In this document: piece after piece, positions 26,890 through 37,132 of the stretch
Position numbering within the stretch: the stretch's first letter is position 1
How the letters are laid out: each line of letters begins with the position of its first letter
Assembly (NCBI RefSeq): GCF_000016985.1
Contig: NC_009633.1
Span: 2,771,539 to 2,835,538 of the forward strand
DNA from: Alkaliphilus metalliredigens QYMF
Lineage (GTDB): Bacteria > Bacillota > Clostridia > Peptostreptococcales > Natronincolaceae
DNA length: 64,000 nucleotides
Direction: 5' to 3'
Made by a program: the position numbers and the translations under genes
Notes under the pieces: model-generated
The model's database searches: none
Told to the model about the DNA's origin: nothing
What the model saw: the letters and a program-made list of their open reading frames with translations, nothing else

Positions 26890-28224
26890 CTACTTTTTTA
26901 TCAGCTTTGCAATAAAAAATCCATCTGTGTGATGTACATGAGGATATAGCTGTACCATTTGCTCACTATGTTGGCCTGGCAGTAATGCCTTGTATTTTTC
27001 ATTAATGTCTTCAAGCTCAAATTCATTGTTTTCCTTTAAAAATTGCTTGATTACATGATGGTTTTCCCGAGGATCAATTGTACATGTACTGTACACCAAT
27101 GTCCCCCCAGGTTTAACGTATTCTGCCCCATGATTGAGTATCTCTATTTGTAATTGTTGTAATTCTTTGATGTCTTCTTGTTTCTTGCGATATTTTATCT
27201 CAGGTTTCCTTCTGATAATCCCTAGCCCAGAACAGGGTGCATCTATTAATACGCCATCAGCCCTTTGAAGCATGGTTGGGTCTAATTCCTTTGCATCAAA
27301 AACCTCAGTTTTAATGATTTTAACCCCAAGTCTTTTCACATTCTCTTTGATTAGCTTTAATTTGTGTTCATGAACATCCCTGGCTACCACTTCCCCCTGA
27401 TTACCCATTAACTGAGCTAAGTGTGTTGCTTTGCCCCCTGGTGCACTACATACATCCATAATTAAAGCTCCAGGATGTGGATCCATGATTCTTGCCACTA
27501 GCATAGAACTAAAGTCCTGTATGTAAATCTGTCCCTTCAGATATAGGTCTAACTTTTCAATGGTATGGATTCCCTTTACCTTGAGGGCTTCTTCGATATA
27601 AGGGCTTTGTTCTACAGTAATTCCTTTTTCCCTCAAGGCTGTTATGCAGTCTTCTATGGAAATTTTCAATGTATTGACACGCACATATAAATCCGGTCTT
27701 TCATTATTAGCCTTTAACAGTGATTCTGTGAACTCATCATCAAATTGGGCCATAAATTGCTGAACTAACCATTTAGGATGGGAATATTTCACCGATAAAT
27801 ATTGTAAAAGGTCTCTGCTCTTATCGGGAAGACGTATAATCTCTTTTTTTCTTAATATATTTCTCAAAACCCCATTGATAAAAGCGGTTGTATGTTTGCA
27901 ATATTTTTTTGATAAATCCACACTTTCATTTACCGCTGCAAAAACCGGTACCCGATCTAAAAAGAAAATTTGGTAAATGGCTAGCCGTAGTAAACTTAAA
28001 GTCCAGGGGTTCATCTTTATGGTTTTAGTTGTCGAAAATTGGTCAATCACATAGTCAATCCATATTAAATTCTCCACTACACCATAGACCAACTCAGTGA
28101 CAAAGGCTTTATCCACTGGTGTGTGTGTCTCAGCCCTGAACTGTTGGTTTAATGCAATATTGGAATAGGCCTCTTGTTCTGTAATGGCATATAGTACCTT
28201 TAGGGCACTTTCTCTTGCTTTCAA
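26890..28224 (-). CDS. rsmB: 16S rRNA (cytosine967-C5)-methyltransferase RsmB
   Basis: RsmB (Sun) methylates C967 of 16S rRNA. An N-terminal NusB-like RNA-binding domain (to about residue 140) precedes a SAM methyltransferase domain with SAPGGKATHLAQL, the DAPCSGLGIIRRKPE motif and the catalytic YSTCTI. The frame runs to a TTG at 28239 and includes an ATG at 28230 only one base after GGAGG; the TTG at 28224 (MKARESALKVL, 444 aa) has the best spacing, but the start is uncertain. Confidence 0.95.
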   Translation of the reverse strand: MKARESALKVLYAITEQEAYSNIALNQQFRAETHTPVDKAFVTELVYGVVENLIWIDYVIDQFSTTKTIKMNPWTLSLLRLAIYQIFFLDRVPVFAAVNESVDLSKKYCKHTTAFINGVLRNILRKKEIIRLPDKSRDLLQYLSVKYSHPKWLVQQFMAQFDDEFTESLLKANNERPDLYVRVNTLKISIEDCITALREKGITVEQSPYIEEALKVKGIHTIEKLDLYLKGQIYIQDFSSMLVARIMDPHPGALIMDVCSAPGGKATHLAQLMGNQGEVVARDVHEHKLKLIKENVKRLGVKIIKTEVFDAKELDPTMLQRADGVLIDAPCSGLGIIRRKPEIKYRKKQEDIKELQQLQIEILNHGAEYVKPGGTLVYSTCTIDPRENHHVIKQFLKENNEFELEDINEKYKALLPGQHSEQMVQLYPHVHHTDGFFIAKLIKK

Positions 28225-28339
28225 AGTCATTCCTCCCAATTCTCTTTTTTCTTGAGTGTTTCCTTTTTATTAAAAGATTATTAGCATAAATCCCACTCAG
28301 ATAAACCAAAATAAAAGGCGTAAATACGCCTTCTATCTT

Positions 28340-29035
28340 CTATCTTCTTCGATTTCTAATTAAAATCAGTCGAAGCATCTGGGCAATGGCACTGGCCATA
28401 GCCGCTACATAAGTAAGGGCTGCGGCACGAAGCACCTTTTGAACCCCTTTTCTTTCTTCATCAACAATAAACCCGTGAGCATCCAATAAAGTTAGTGCAC
28501 GACTACTGGCATTAAACTCTACTGGCAATGTAACGACCTGAAACGCAACGGCTGCGCCAAACAACAATATTCCGATATCCATTAGCCCTGCCATACTAGG
28601 AATCAGCAATCCACCAATAATAAAAAACCAAGCGGCAGAAGATCCAAAACTAGCCACAGGGAAGATCACATTTCTTAAGGATAAAGGTACATATCCATTT
28701 GCATGCTGTATTGCATGACCTACTTCATGGGCTGCTACACTGACAGATGCAATAGAGTTACCTTGGTACACTTCTCCTGATAACCTTAATACACGTTTTC
28801 TTGGATCATAATGATCGGTTAAACTTCCTGGAGAAGTTTCAATAGGCACATCCTGCAGCCCATTCTTATCTAATATTGCTCTTGCCACCTGAACTCCTGT
28901 AAAACCTCTTCTTGCAGGCACTCTTAAATATTTTGCAAATGTTGATTTTACCTTTCCTTGGGCATACATGGTGAAGATAATTGCCGGTATTAAGACAATC
29001 ATGGTGGGATCAAATAAACCATATGGATAAAACAT
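28340..29035 (-). CDS. yugP: YugP-family zinc-dependent membrane peptidase
   Basis: A 231-residue membrane protein with the zinc motif HEVGH at residues 103-107 (VSVAAHEVGHAIQH) and about four hydrophobic segments: one N-terminal (residues 10-25), two around 120-165, and one near the C-terminus. It belongs to the DUF/Peptidase_M48-like YugP family, whose substrate is unknown. The ATG at 29035 lies 7 bases after AAAGGAG. It lies two genes after fmt, a place that holds no gene in Bacillus. Confidence 0.88.
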   Translation of the reverse strand: MFYPYGLFDPTMIVLIPAIIFTMYAQGKVKSTFAKYLRVPARRGFTGVQVARAILDKNGLQDVPIETSPGSLTDHYDPRKRVLRLSGEVYQGNSIASVSVAAHEVGHAIQHANGYVPLSLRNVIFPVASFGSSAAWFFIIGGLLIPSMAGLMDIGILLFGAAVAFQVVTLPVEFNASSRALTLLDAHGFIVDEERKGVQKVLRAAALTYVAAMASAIAQMLRLILIRNRRR

Positions 29036-29039
29036 CAAA

Positions 29040-29813
29040 TCACTCCTTTATAAAATGTTGTATTGCTTTTTCAACTTCCTTCAAATCCACTAAGGTGTTC
29101 ACACAGGGACCTTCAGGTCTTTGGTTAATGACTGCAACCACAGGAATTTGTTTCACATCCATTAACCCACTGACCAAATCTCGCTCACAGGCGATGGCTA
29201 TAATTGCTTTGGGCCTCATGTCACTAATTCTCTTGCGGGCTAAAGTCCCACCTGTCACAATGCTAAATTGCACACCGTATTTCTCCTTCAGTTCTAAAAT
29301 CCCCTCTACATTACATTTCCCACAACGTTTGCAATTATTAATATCATTGGTAATTTTATGAGGACAAAAGGATTTTTGAATACAATGGGGCGTTAGAATT
29401 AATATCTCTTCTCCTCTTATTTTGTATTCCATGCTTAAAATCAATTTATTATTTAAATCTGTATAGACTCTTCTAACAGTGTCTTTATTGAATTTTAAGC
29501 ACTTTCCGATATAAATCATAAAAGGATATAGAACACCCATAGCCAATTGTAAAAGCTTCCTTAAAAAAGATGGAATTTCCTTGTCCTGCCACAGCTGTAC
29601 AACTGCAAAAATTGTTGTGATGAGTAACCCACTAATTAAAAGTAATGTGAGAATAGCAATCCCTAATACCATTTGATAGATAAACACCTGACTACCAGCT
29701 GGCAATAGCCAAATTCCTAAGATTGAAAGTATAATAAAAGACAACATAATTGATAAGATCAATAGAAACTTTTTATAGATACCATTTTTACTTATTGTCT
29801 TTTTAATTTCCAT
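29040..29813 (-). CDS. DUF116 family membrane protein
   Basis: A 257-residue protein with two N-terminal TM helices (about residues 14-36 and 42-68) followed by a cytoplasmic DUF116 domain with clustered cysteines (HCIQKSFCPHK, NCKRCGKC) suited to binding zinc or an iron-sulfur cluster, and further conserved ACERDL. Function is unknown. The ATG overlaps the fmt stop by 11 bases and the gene is followed by yugP after 4 bases, so all three are coupled. Confidence 0.85.
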   Translation of the reverse strand: MEIKKTISKNGIYKKFLLILSIMLSFIILSILGIWLLPAGSQVFIYQMVLGIAILTLLLISGLLITTIFAVVQLWQDKEIPSFLRKLLQLAMGVLYPFMIYIGKCLKFNKDTVRRVYTDLNNKLILSMEYKIRGEEILILTPHCIQKSFCPHKITNDINNCKRCGKCNVEGILELKEKYGVQFSIVTGGTLARKRISDMRPKAIIAIACERDLVSGLMDVKQIPVVAVINQRPEGPCVNTLVDLKEVEKAIQHFIKE

Positions 29814-30747
29814 CTTCTTCTCCTAACAGGACACCCTTTTCAATTGTATTACCTGCTAGATATTCTCTCACGTCTAATGGCTTTTTACCACTAAACTGTA
29901 TTCTTTCAATCACTAAGGTTCCCTGTCCTGTCTTGACAAATATACCGGATTTTTCTACCTTAAGAATTTCACCTGGTTTCCCAGAAACTTCAGATTCTTC
30001 AATTCGACTCTTCCATATTTTTACTCGGTTACCCAAATATGTGGTATAAGCCATAGGCCACGGAATCGTTCCTCGAATCAGATTTCTGATTGCTTCTGCT
30101 GATTGGTTCCAGTTGATTTGTCCTAAACCCTTATCCAGCATTGCAGCATAGCTAGACTCCAGATCATTTTGTTTTTCTCCTACTAGGGTTCCTCGCTGTA
30201 CTTGGTTTAATGTTTTGATTAATGTATCGGCTCCCAATGCCATTAGACGATCACGGAGTTCACCTGCGGTTTCATCCGCTCCAATTAAAACCTCTTTTTT
30301 TAACAACATATCACCTGTATCTAATCCAACATCCATATACATTGTAGTCACACCAGTTTTCTTTTCCCCATCTATGATCGCTCGATGAATTGGCGCAGCA
30401 CCTCGATACTTAGGCAGTAGTGAAGCATGTACATTAATACATCCATAGGTAGGAATCTCTAAAATTTCTTTAGATAAAATCTGTCCATAAGCCACAACAA
30501 CGATCACATCCGGCTCCAGTGATTTTATTATTTCCACAACGGATGATTCTCTCAGCTTGATTGGTTGGTAAAGCATTAAACCATGGGCCAATGCCAGCTC
30601 TTTTACAGGTGTCGATTGCAGCTTTTTCCCTCTTCCCTTTGGTCGATCTGGCTGGGTGAAGACTGCTACAACATCATATTGGTTTCCAATTAATGAATGT
30701 AAGGGTGCTACAGCAAATTCAGGGGTACCCATATAAATAACTCTCAT
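29803..30747 (-). CDS. fmt: methionyl-tRNA formyltransferase
   Basis: Fmt (314 aa) formylates initiator Met-tRNA using 10-formyltetrahydrofolate. The start MRVIYMGTPEFAVAPL, the catalytic block HASLLPKYRGAAPIHRAI (Asn/His/Asp site with NVHAS), and DTGDML are typical; the C-terminal domain binds tRNA. It follows def by 10 bases, the classical def-fmt pair, and overlaps the DUF116 gene. Confidence 0.97.
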   Translation of the reverse strand: MRVIYMGTPEFAVAPLHSLIGNQYDVVAVFTQPDRPKGRGKKLQSTPVKELALAHGLMLYQPIKLRESSVVEIIKSLEPDVIVVVAYGQILSKEILEIPTYGCINVHASLLPKYRGAAPIHRAIIDGEKKTGVTTMYMDVGLDTGDMLLKKEVLIGADETAGELRDRLMALGADTLIKTLNQVQRGTLVGEKQNDLESSYAAMLDKGLGQINWNQSAEAIRNLIRGTIPWPMAYTTYLGNRVKIWKSRIEESEVSGKPGEILKVEKSGIFVKTGQGTLVIERIQFSGKKPLDVREYLAGNTIEKGVLLGEEDGN

Positions 30748-30757
30748 TGGTTCACCT

Positions 30758-31201
30758 CTATTCTTTTATTATCTTATCTGTGAATAATATTCCATTCAAA
30801 TGATCAATTTCGTGACACAATGCCCTTGCTAGTAGTTCAGTTCCTTGAATTTCAACCATTTTACCCTGCCGATTGAGTCCTCTTACCTTGACTATTGCAG
30901 GTCTTTCTACTTCTCCTGAATGCCCTGGTAGACTTAGGCATCCTTCCACATCACATTGGCTCCCTGTTTCCTTTATTATTTCAGGGTTAATCAGTTCAAT
31001 GACGCCCTCTCCCACATCAATCACAATCACTTGTTTTAGAATTCCCACCTGAGGTGCTGCTAAACCCACCCCATCTGCTTCGTACATGGTTTCTATCATA
31101 TCATCTAATAATGTATGAATGCGACTATCTATCTTGTCAACAACCCTGGATTTTTTCCTCAATACCGGGTCATCATCTGTTCTAATCAATCTAATTGCCA
31201 T
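30758..31201 (-). CDS. def: peptide deformylase
   Basis: Def (147 aa) removes the N-formyl group from nascent proteins. All three motifs are visible: [18 protein letters not shown] with the metal Cys, and HEIDHLNG with the two metal His and the catalytic Glu. It lies between priA (27 bases before) and fmt. Confidence 0.97.
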   Translation of the reverse strand: MAIRLIRTDDDPVLRKKSRVVDKIDSRIHTLLDDMIETMYEADGVGLAAPQVGILKQVIVIDVGEGVIELINPEIIKETGSQCDVEGCLSLPGHSGEVERPAIVKVRGLNRQGKMVEIQGTELLARALCHEIDHLNGILFTDKIIKE

Positions 31202-31228
31202 AAACCTTCCTCCTTGTTATGTCTTTAA

Positions 31229-33718
31229 TTAAAGCATTGAATACGGATTAATATCAATACTTGAATGGATCGTGTCAGGAATAAATCGTTGACGCTGATC
31301 AATTAAAAGATATTTTACCACTTTTTTTAATAATATAAAAGGAACTCCTTGATCCTTTAATATGACCTGATATCTATATTTTCGATTTATCTTACCGATC
31401 ACAGAGGGGTTAGGTCCTAATATGACCTCATCTAAATCTATAAAACCCTTTTTATTTAAGATATATTTGATCCCATCTACAATTTTTTTCGTTACAGTAA
31501 TTACTTGCATTTCACTGACCCCACTAAAATTAAGATTGATTAGCTTATTAAAAGGAGGATAACCAAAGGCCTTTCTAATCATCAATTCATCCTCATAGAA
31601 TGTCCGATAGTCATGCTTAGAAGCGGCTAAAATACTATAGTGATCTGGATCATATGTTTGTAAAATAACAACTCCAGGATCTAATCCTCGCCCCGCTCTT
31701 CCAGCAACCTGGGTAATCAATTGAAATGTCTTTTCCGAGGCACGAAAATCCGGAAAATTTAACATCATATCCGCAGAGACAATCCCCACTAATGTGACAT
31801 TTGGAAAGTCTAATCCCTTGGCAATCATTTGAGTTCCAATTAAAATATCAATTTCGCCCTTTTTAAATCGTTCTAATATTCTGCCATGGGAACCCTTCCG
31901 ACTGGTTGTGTCCAAATCCATCCGCTCTACATTGGCCTTGGAAAATTGCTGTTGTACGATCTTCTCCATCTTCTGAGTTCCTGTTCCAAAATATTTAATA
32001 TAGGAACTGCTACACTCCGGACAAATTCGTGGGGGTTCCAGAGATTCTCCACAGTAGTGACATTGTAAATTCCCACTAGCCATATGATAGGTCATTGAGA
32101 TATCACAATGCTTACACTTAACAACATACCCACACTGTCGACAAGAAATAAAGGTTGAGTATCCTCTTCGGTTTAAAAATAATATCGTCTGTTTTCTCTT
32201 TTCTAAATTTTCCTCTATTGCTGTATGCAGCCTCTTACTTAGTATACTTTTATTACCTTCATCTAATTCCTCTCTCATATCAACAATTTCAACAGGCGGT
32301 AATTCACCTTGTGTGGCACGCTTGTTTAAAGTCATCAGCTTAATGGTTTCTTCATTTTCTGTTAAAGAATAATCTTCTACAGAGGGCGTAGCTGATCCTA
32401 AAATGACAATGGCATTTTCTATCACACCTCTTTGTTTAGCAACCTCCACTGCATGATATTTAGGATTTTGTTCAGACTTGTATGTATGCTCATGCTCCTC
32501 ATCAATGATAATCAGGCCTAAATTCTGTAAAGGAGCAAAAATAGCTGATCTCGCTCCAATGACAGTATTTACTTCTCCACTTTGAATTCTTCTCCATTCA
32601 TCAAATCGTTCTCCATCTGATAAATGACTATGAAGAACAGCAATGCCATCTCCAAATCTCCCTTTAAAACGTTCTATGGTTTGGGGTGTCAACACAATTT
32701 CAGGAACAAGGACAATACCTTGTTTGCCCATACGGTTAACTTCTTCGATTAATTGAAGATAGATCTCCGTTTTCCCACTACCTGTAATACCATGCAGTAA
32801 ATAGTTCTGTCTCCGCTCCTGTTTTATTAATTGTGTAATTTCATCAATTACCCCTTTTTGCTCTTCATTAGGAAGAAATTTAGGGAAGGCAGCATAGTCC
32901 TGCTGGGCAAGGGGATCTCGTCTTACTTCTTTCTCATAAATAGAAGCCATACCCTTTTCAATAAGGGTGTTAATGGTTGCTCTACTGGCTTCCCCCGCAA
33001 TCATTAAGTCTTTGATCCGCCATACTGGCTGTTCCTTAAGCAACAACAGTATCGTTTTTTGTTTTTTTGCATTCTTTAACCCTTCTAAGCATCGCTCTAA
33101 CTCATGATGATCTATTTTTAACTCCATATAAGTTTCTGTTTTAATTTTTACTTTAGTTTTCATCTCATAGGTCAGATCCAACAAACCTTTTTCAGATAAA
33201 TTATTAAGAATTTGACTCATATCCTTAAGCTCTAGGGCCTTATTTAGTTTGTCATAGGGTGTTTTACCTCCCATTGCTTCTAAAGCTTCTAAAACCTTCA
33301 ATTGCTTTGTAGCCTGTGTACTTATTTCCTGGCGCCAATGGTCATTAATAAGCGTTACCATTTTCTCTTCCCGATGGATCATTCCCCTAGGAACAATACA
33401 ATGAATTGCCTCAATATACTTACATAGATATTCTTGTTTTATCCATTGAATGAGTTTCATTTGCTCTTCTCTTAAAATCGGTTTTTGATCTATTAGTTCG
33501 ATTACTTTCTTCAATCTTTGTTTGGCACCGGAATGTTCCATTATTTTTAAGACATAGGCTTCTAATTTTTTATTTCCATTTCCAAAAGGCACCAATACAC
33601 GCATCCCTCTTTGAATTTTTCCCAGTAGATGGTCCGGGATTCCATAGTCAAATGCTTTATCGATATGATGATTTTTATGGTCTACAATGACCTGAGCTAT
33701 TACTAACTTTGACTCCAT
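31229..33718 (-). CDS. priA: primosomal replication restart helicase PriA
   Basis: PriA (829 aa) reloads the replisome at stalled forks. Order: N-terminal DNA-binding region, Walker A GITGSGKTEIY, DEEH box in IIDEEHEHTYK, a zinc module with four Cys pairs (CRQC, CKHC, CHYC, CPEC), and the helicase C domain with AGRAGRG. The frame starts at 33739, but TAGGAGG precedes the ATG at 33718 (MESKLVIAQVIVD). It begins a new transcription unit, since a terminator follows coaBC just upstream. Confidence 0.97.
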   Translation of the reverse strand: MESKLVIAQVIVDHKNHHIDKAFDYGIPDHLLGKIQRGMRVLVPFGNGNKKLEAYVLKIMEHSGAKQRLKKVIELIDQKPILREEQMKLIQWIKQEYLCKYIEAIHCIVPRGMIHREEKMVTLINDHWRQEISTQATKQLKVLEALEAMGGKTPYDKLNKALELKDMSQILNNLSEKGLLDLTYEMKTKVKIKTETYMELKIDHHELERCLEGLKNAKKQKTILLLLKEQPVWRIKDLMIAGEASRATINTLIEKGMASIYEKEVRRDPLAQQDYAAFPKFLPNEEQKGVIDEITQLIKQERRQNYLLHGITGSGKTEIYLQLIEEVNRMGKQGIVLVPEIVLTPQTIERFKGRFGDGIAVLHSHLSDGERFDEWRRIQSGEVNTVIGARSAIFAPLQNLGLIIIDEEHEHTYKSEQNPKYHAVEVAKQRGVIENAIVILGSATPSVEDYSLTENEETIKLMTLNKRATQGELPPVEIVDMREELDEGNKSILSKRLHTAIEENLEKRKQTILFLNRRGYSTFISCRQCGYVVKCKHCDISMTYHMASGNLQCHYCGESLEPPRICPECSSSYIKYFGTGTQKMEKIVQQQFSKANVERMDLDTTSRKGSHGRILERFKKGEIDILIGTQMIAKGLDFPNVTLVGIVSADMMLNFPDFRASEKTFQLITQVAGRAGRGLDPGVVILQTYDPDHYSILAASKHDYRTFYEDELMIRKAFGYPPFNKLINLNFSGVSEMQVITVTKKIVDGIKYILNKKGFIDLDEVILGPNPSVIGKINRKYRYQVILKDQGVPFILLKKVVKYLLIDQRQRFIPDTIHSSIDINPYSML

Positions 33719-33842
33719 CCCACCACCTCCTACCAACATTATATCAAATTTTGTTCTAAATAAAAATCAATATCAATCTAAAAATAATCAATTTTACGTT
33801 TTAATAAATTACGCAGGTCACAATTTTGCCCGTGAATAACGA

Positions 33843-33876
33843 CAAAATAGAAAGGACATCATGCCCTTTCTATTTT
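33843..33876 (-). terminator. terminator of the yicC-to-coaBC unit
   Basis: ATAGAAAGG (33847-33855) pairs with CCTTTCTAT (33865-33873) directly beyond the coaBC stop, followed on the minus strand by TTTTG. Confidence 0.7.
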
Positions 33877-35072
33877 TACAAATAAGTCTTTGCCTCATTT
33901 AAAATTTGATGAGCTATTTCCAGCTTGCTTGATTTTTCTATTTTGATGGTTTTACCGGACCGATTAATTAAATATACGATATTTGTGTCTCCACCGAATC
34001 CAGCACCATTCTCTGTCACATTATTGGCAACAATGAGATCTAAGTTTTTCTTTTCCAGTTTCCCCTTAGCATAGGATAACATGTTCATTGTCTCTGCAGC
34101 AAATCCAACTAAAACCTGTTGCTTTTTACGCTTCCCTAATTCCAATAAAATGTCTGGGTTTTTGACCATCTGAATCACTAGTTCATCATCGCTTTTTTTA
34201 ATTTTTTGATCAGCCTTTAATGCAGGACGATAATCCCCCACTGCTGCAGCCTTGATTACCATATCTTGATTCTCGTATTGCCTGAGCACAGCTTCATACA
34301 TTTCCAGAGCACTCTTTATTTGTATCACTTCTACATTTAAAGGTGGCTCAATATGAGTTGGTCCTGAAACCAATACGACTGTAGCGCCTCGTTTCTGTGC
34401 TGCTTCAGCAATGGAATACCCCATTTTTCCTGAAGAATGATTTGTGATGTAACGAATAGGGTCAATGGATTCACAAGTTGGTCCCGCTGTAACCAATACC
34501 CGTTTTCCCGCTAAATCTTGATCTTGGTTTTTCTTTTCAATATCTACTATATATTTAACAACCGCCTCGACATCAGCTAATTTCCCTGCCCCATGATCAC
34601 CGCAAGCAAGTCGCCCTGATCCTGGAGGGATAAATTCATATCCTAACCCTTTTAATTTATTTATATTTTCCTGTAGGATTGGATTTTCGTACATTTTTGT
34701 ATTCATTGCCGGAGCAAAAATCACCTTAGCTGTGGATGCCATAATTGTTGTAGAAAGCATATCGTCTGCAATCCCATTGGCTACTTTCCCTATGATATTT
34801 GCTGTGGCAGGGGCAATCAATAAAACATCGGCTTTCTGAGCTAAGGAAATATGTTCAATTTCCCAATAGCGTGGACTCTCAAACATTTCAGTGATAACAG
34901 GATTTTGACTTAAAGCTTGAAATGTATGGGGTTTAATAAATTCCATTGCTGCCACGGTCATAATAACATTGACATTGGCGTCGAGCTTTCTTAATTTACT
35001 CACAATATCACATGCCTTGTAGGCTGCGATTCCTCCAGATACACCTAATACAATATTTGTACCTTTTAACAA
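33876..35072 (-). CDS. coaBC: bifunctional phosphopantothenoylcysteine decarboxylase/synthase
   Basis: CoaBC (398 aa) couples cysteine to phosphopantothenate and decarboxylates the product, two steps of CoA synthesis. The N-terminal flavin decarboxylase half shows LGVSGGIAAYK, the FAPAMNTKMYENP segment and the CGDHGAGKLAD loop; the C-terminal synthase half shows TAGPTCESIDPIRYITN and KAAAVGDYRP. The start is TTG behind AGAGGGTGA. It lies 12 bases after rpoZ. The coaD gene is at 12 kb. Confidence 0.97.
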   Translation of the reverse strand: MLKGTNIVLGVSGGIAAYKACDIVSKLRKLDANVNVIMTVAAMEFIKPHTFQALSQNPVITEMFESPRYWEIEHISLAQKADVLLIAPATANIIGKVANGIADDMLSTTIMASTAKVIFAPAMNTKMYENPILQENINKLKGLGYEFIPPGSGRLACGDHGAGKLADVEAVVKYIVDIEKKNQDQDLAGKRVLVTAGPTCESIDPIRYITNHSSGKMGYSIAEAAQKRGATVVLVSGPTHIEPPLNVEVIQIKSALEMYEAVLRQYENQDMVIKAAAVGDYRPALKADQKIKKSDDELVIQMVKNPDILLELGKRKKQQVLVGFAAETMNMLSYAKGKLEKKNLDLIVANNVTENGAGFGGDTNIVYLINRSGKTIKIEKSSKLEIAHQILNEAKTYL

Positions 35073-35084
35073 ACGATCACCCTC

Positions 35085-35291
35085 TTATCTTTCGTCTTCA
35101 TCAGTTTTTATATATGTTACTTTACCTTCATAAATTTCCTTTGCTGCAGTAGACACAGGCTTATTTGAATCAGAGTCCACCTTTATCTTGGCTCCATCTA
35201 TGATTTGTCGCGCTCTTTTTGCGGTGGCAACAACAAGTGAATATCGACTATCTACAACGGTTAACAGTTCATTAATTGATGGTTTTAACAT
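35085..35291 (-). CDS. rpoZ: RNA polymerase omega subunit
   Basis: A 68-residue protein (MLKPSINELLTVVDSRYSLVVATAKRARQI in part) matching the omega subunit, which helps assemble the beta' subunit. It sits between gmk and coaBC, its usual place in Firmicutes. A short charged C-terminal tail follows the conserved core. Confidence 0.94.
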   Translation of the reverse strand: MLKPSINELLTVVDSRYSLVVATAKRARQIIDGAKIKVDSDSNKPVSTAAKEIYEGKVTYIKTDEDER

Positions 35292-35304
35292 CTAATCACT
35301 CCTT

Positions 35305-35907
35305 CTAAAATCTACTTTTCAATTGTTCATATACACGATTAACTTGACATCTTTCAGCCCTTATAATAGCCTCAACATCTTCTATTGCACGCTCTATATT
35401 ATCATTAATTACAGCATAATCATATTTAATGACTTGCTGAATTTCTGACAAAGCACATCCAAAGCGCTTTTCAATATCCTCTTTGCTTTCTGTTCCCCTT
35501 GAAATAATTCGACTTTTTAATTCCTCCAAGGAGGGAGGGAGTATAAATACAAAAACACCCTGAGAAAATTCTTCTTTGATTTGCAATGCCCCTGCGATAT
35601 CGATCTCTAATAAGACATCATACCCTTTTTCAAGATTTTCAAAAACATATTCCTTAGGTGTACCGTAGTAGTTATCATATACTTGAGCGTATTCAAGAAA
35701 TTCCTCTTTTTCAAGCATCTCCTGAAACTTCCTTTTGTCCAAGAATTGATAGTTCACCCCATCTGCTTCACCTTTTCTTGGAAGTCTTGTGGTTGCAGAA
35801 ACGGAAATCTTAATCTCTGGATTTTTTTCTAGTAATCGCTTACAGATCGTTCCTTTACCAGCTCCTGATGGTCCTGAAACCACTATTAATAATCCTTGTT
35901 TTTGCAT
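35305..35907 (-). CDS. gmk: guanylate kinase
   Basis: Gmk (200 aa) phosphorylates GMP to GDP. The P-loop GPSGAGKGT, the GMP-binding SVSATTRLPRKGEADGVNY region and the lid region ISRGTESKEDIEKR are visible. The frame runs to a TTG at 35928; GAGGAGG precedes the ATG at 35907, used here. It follows remA by 22 bases. Confidence 0.97.
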   Translation of the reverse strand: MQKQGLLIVVSGPSGAGKGTICKRLLEKNPEIKISVSATTRLPRKGEADGVNYQFLDKRKFQEMLEKEEFLEYAQVYDNYYGTPKEYVFENLEKGYDVLLEIDIAGALQIKEEFSQGVFVFILPPSLEELKSRIISRGTESKEDIEKRFGCALSEIQQVIKYDYAVINDNIERAIEDVEAIIRAERCQVNRVYEQLKSRF

Positions 35908-35929
35908 ATTTCCTCCTCTTTTAGCCAAT

Positions 35930-36211
35930 CTACTCTATTTCAGCTGACGCTTCCACTTCTTTATTGGCATCCTTTGAGTTTAAACGGTGTGCAACAGTCT
36001 CCGGCTGTACAGCAGACAAGATGATATGATCACTGTCAGTGACAATAACGGCTCGCGTTCTCCTACCATATGTTGCATCGATAAGCATTCCCCGTTCTCT
36101 AGCTTCTTGAATAATTCTCTTGATGGGCGCTGATTCTGGACTTACAATAGCCACAATGCGACTAGCTGAAACAATATTGCCAAATCCAATATTGATTAAT
36201 TTGATATTCAT
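35930..36211 (-). CDS. remA: extracellular matrix regulator RemA-like (DUF370)
   Basis: A 93-residue protein starting [32 protein letters not shown] (in part), matching RemA, a DNA-binding regulator of biofilm matrix and osmoprotection genes in Bacillus. Two ATGs (36214, 36211) follow GGGGAGG; the second fits the family start and has the better spacing. The usual position between yicC and gmk is kept. Its role in Clostridia is not established. The protein is slightly extended at the C-terminus ([12 protein letters not shown]). Confidence 0.92.
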   Translation of the reverse strand: MNIKLINIGFGNIVSASRIVAIVSPESAPIKRIIQEARERGMLIDATYGRRTRAVIVTDSDHIILSAVQPETVAHRLNSKDANKEVEASAEIE

Positions 36212-36233
36212 CATATTTCCTCCCCAATTCACG

Positions 36234-37115
36234 CTACTCTATATTTTGTACTTGTTCTCTCATTTTTTCTAGTTCACTTTTTAAATTAACCACAATATTT
36301 GTGATGATCAAATCATTTGCCTTAGAGCCAATTGTATTGATTTCGCGATTCATCTCTTGTATAATAAAGTCCAGCTTTCTACCAATGGACTCTTCTTCTT
36401 CCAAAGCTTGTCGGAATTGGTGAATATGACTATTTAAACGAACAACTTCCTCAGTGATATTGCTTTTATCTGCAAACAACGCCACTTCCGTTGCAATTCG
36501 TTGATCATCTAGCGTAAATTCTTCTTCAAGCAATTCTTTGATTCTTTCCGTCAGTCTTTGCTTATATTCTTGAACTACCTGAGGACTGCGTTCTTCAACG
36601 GCTTGGTTGAAGGATTCCACTAGTTTTAATCTCTTCACAAGGTCTTCATTTAGCTTGCGGCCTTCTTCCACTCTCATGATCGTCAGTTGTTTCATGGCGA
36701 GAATTATGCTCTCCTTCAAACATTGCCAAATTTCCGCTTCATCCTCTTCCACTTTATCTAATGAAATTACATCAGAAAAGCTAGCTACATTCGATACGGT
36801 GATGTCATTTTCAATTCCCAACATTTTCTCTAGGCTTTGTAGGGCAGTGACATATTCATTGGCTAAATGCTGGTCAACGACAACCTTGACATCGCTCTCT
36901 CCGATATTTTCATAGCTAATGTAAGCATCAATTCTACCCCGCTTTACTTTTTCCTTAAGGAGTTGCCTTATTTTCTCTTCTAAATATGTAAACCTCTTTG
37001 GCATTTTAATACTAACATCTAAGTATCTATGGTTCACAGTCTTAATTTCAATATTAAAACATCTATGCTGTTTTTGTACTTCTCCTCTTCCAAAACCCGT
37101 CATGCTTTTCAGCAT
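36234..37115 (-). CDS. yicC: YicC family endoribonuclease-like protein
   Basis: A 293-residue YicC/YloC protein: [12 protein letters not shown] at the start and the C-terminal DUF1732 block [24 protein letters not shown]. In E. coli, YicC has been reported to act in small-RNA turnover as an endoribonuclease. The frame begins at 37124, but AGGA is 8 bases before the ATG at 37115. It probably leads the yicC-remA-gmk-rpoZ-coaBC unit, 17 bases after dapF. Confidence 0.93.
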   Translation of the reverse strand: MLKSMTGFGRGEVQKQHRCFNIEIKTVNHRYLDVSIKMPKRFTYLEEKIRQLLKEKVKRGRIDAYISYENIGESDVKVVVDQHLANEYVTALQSLEKMLGIENDITVSNVASFSDVISLDKVEEDEAEIWQCLKESIILAMKQLTIMRVEEGRKLNEDLVKRLKLVESFNQAVEERSPQVVQEYKQRLTERIKELLEEEFTLDDQRIATEVALFADKSNITEEVVRLNSHIHQFRQALEEEESIGRKLDFIIQEMNREINTIGSKANDLIITNIVVNLKSELEKMREQVQNIE

Positions 37116-37132
37116 CTTATTCATCCTTCCAT

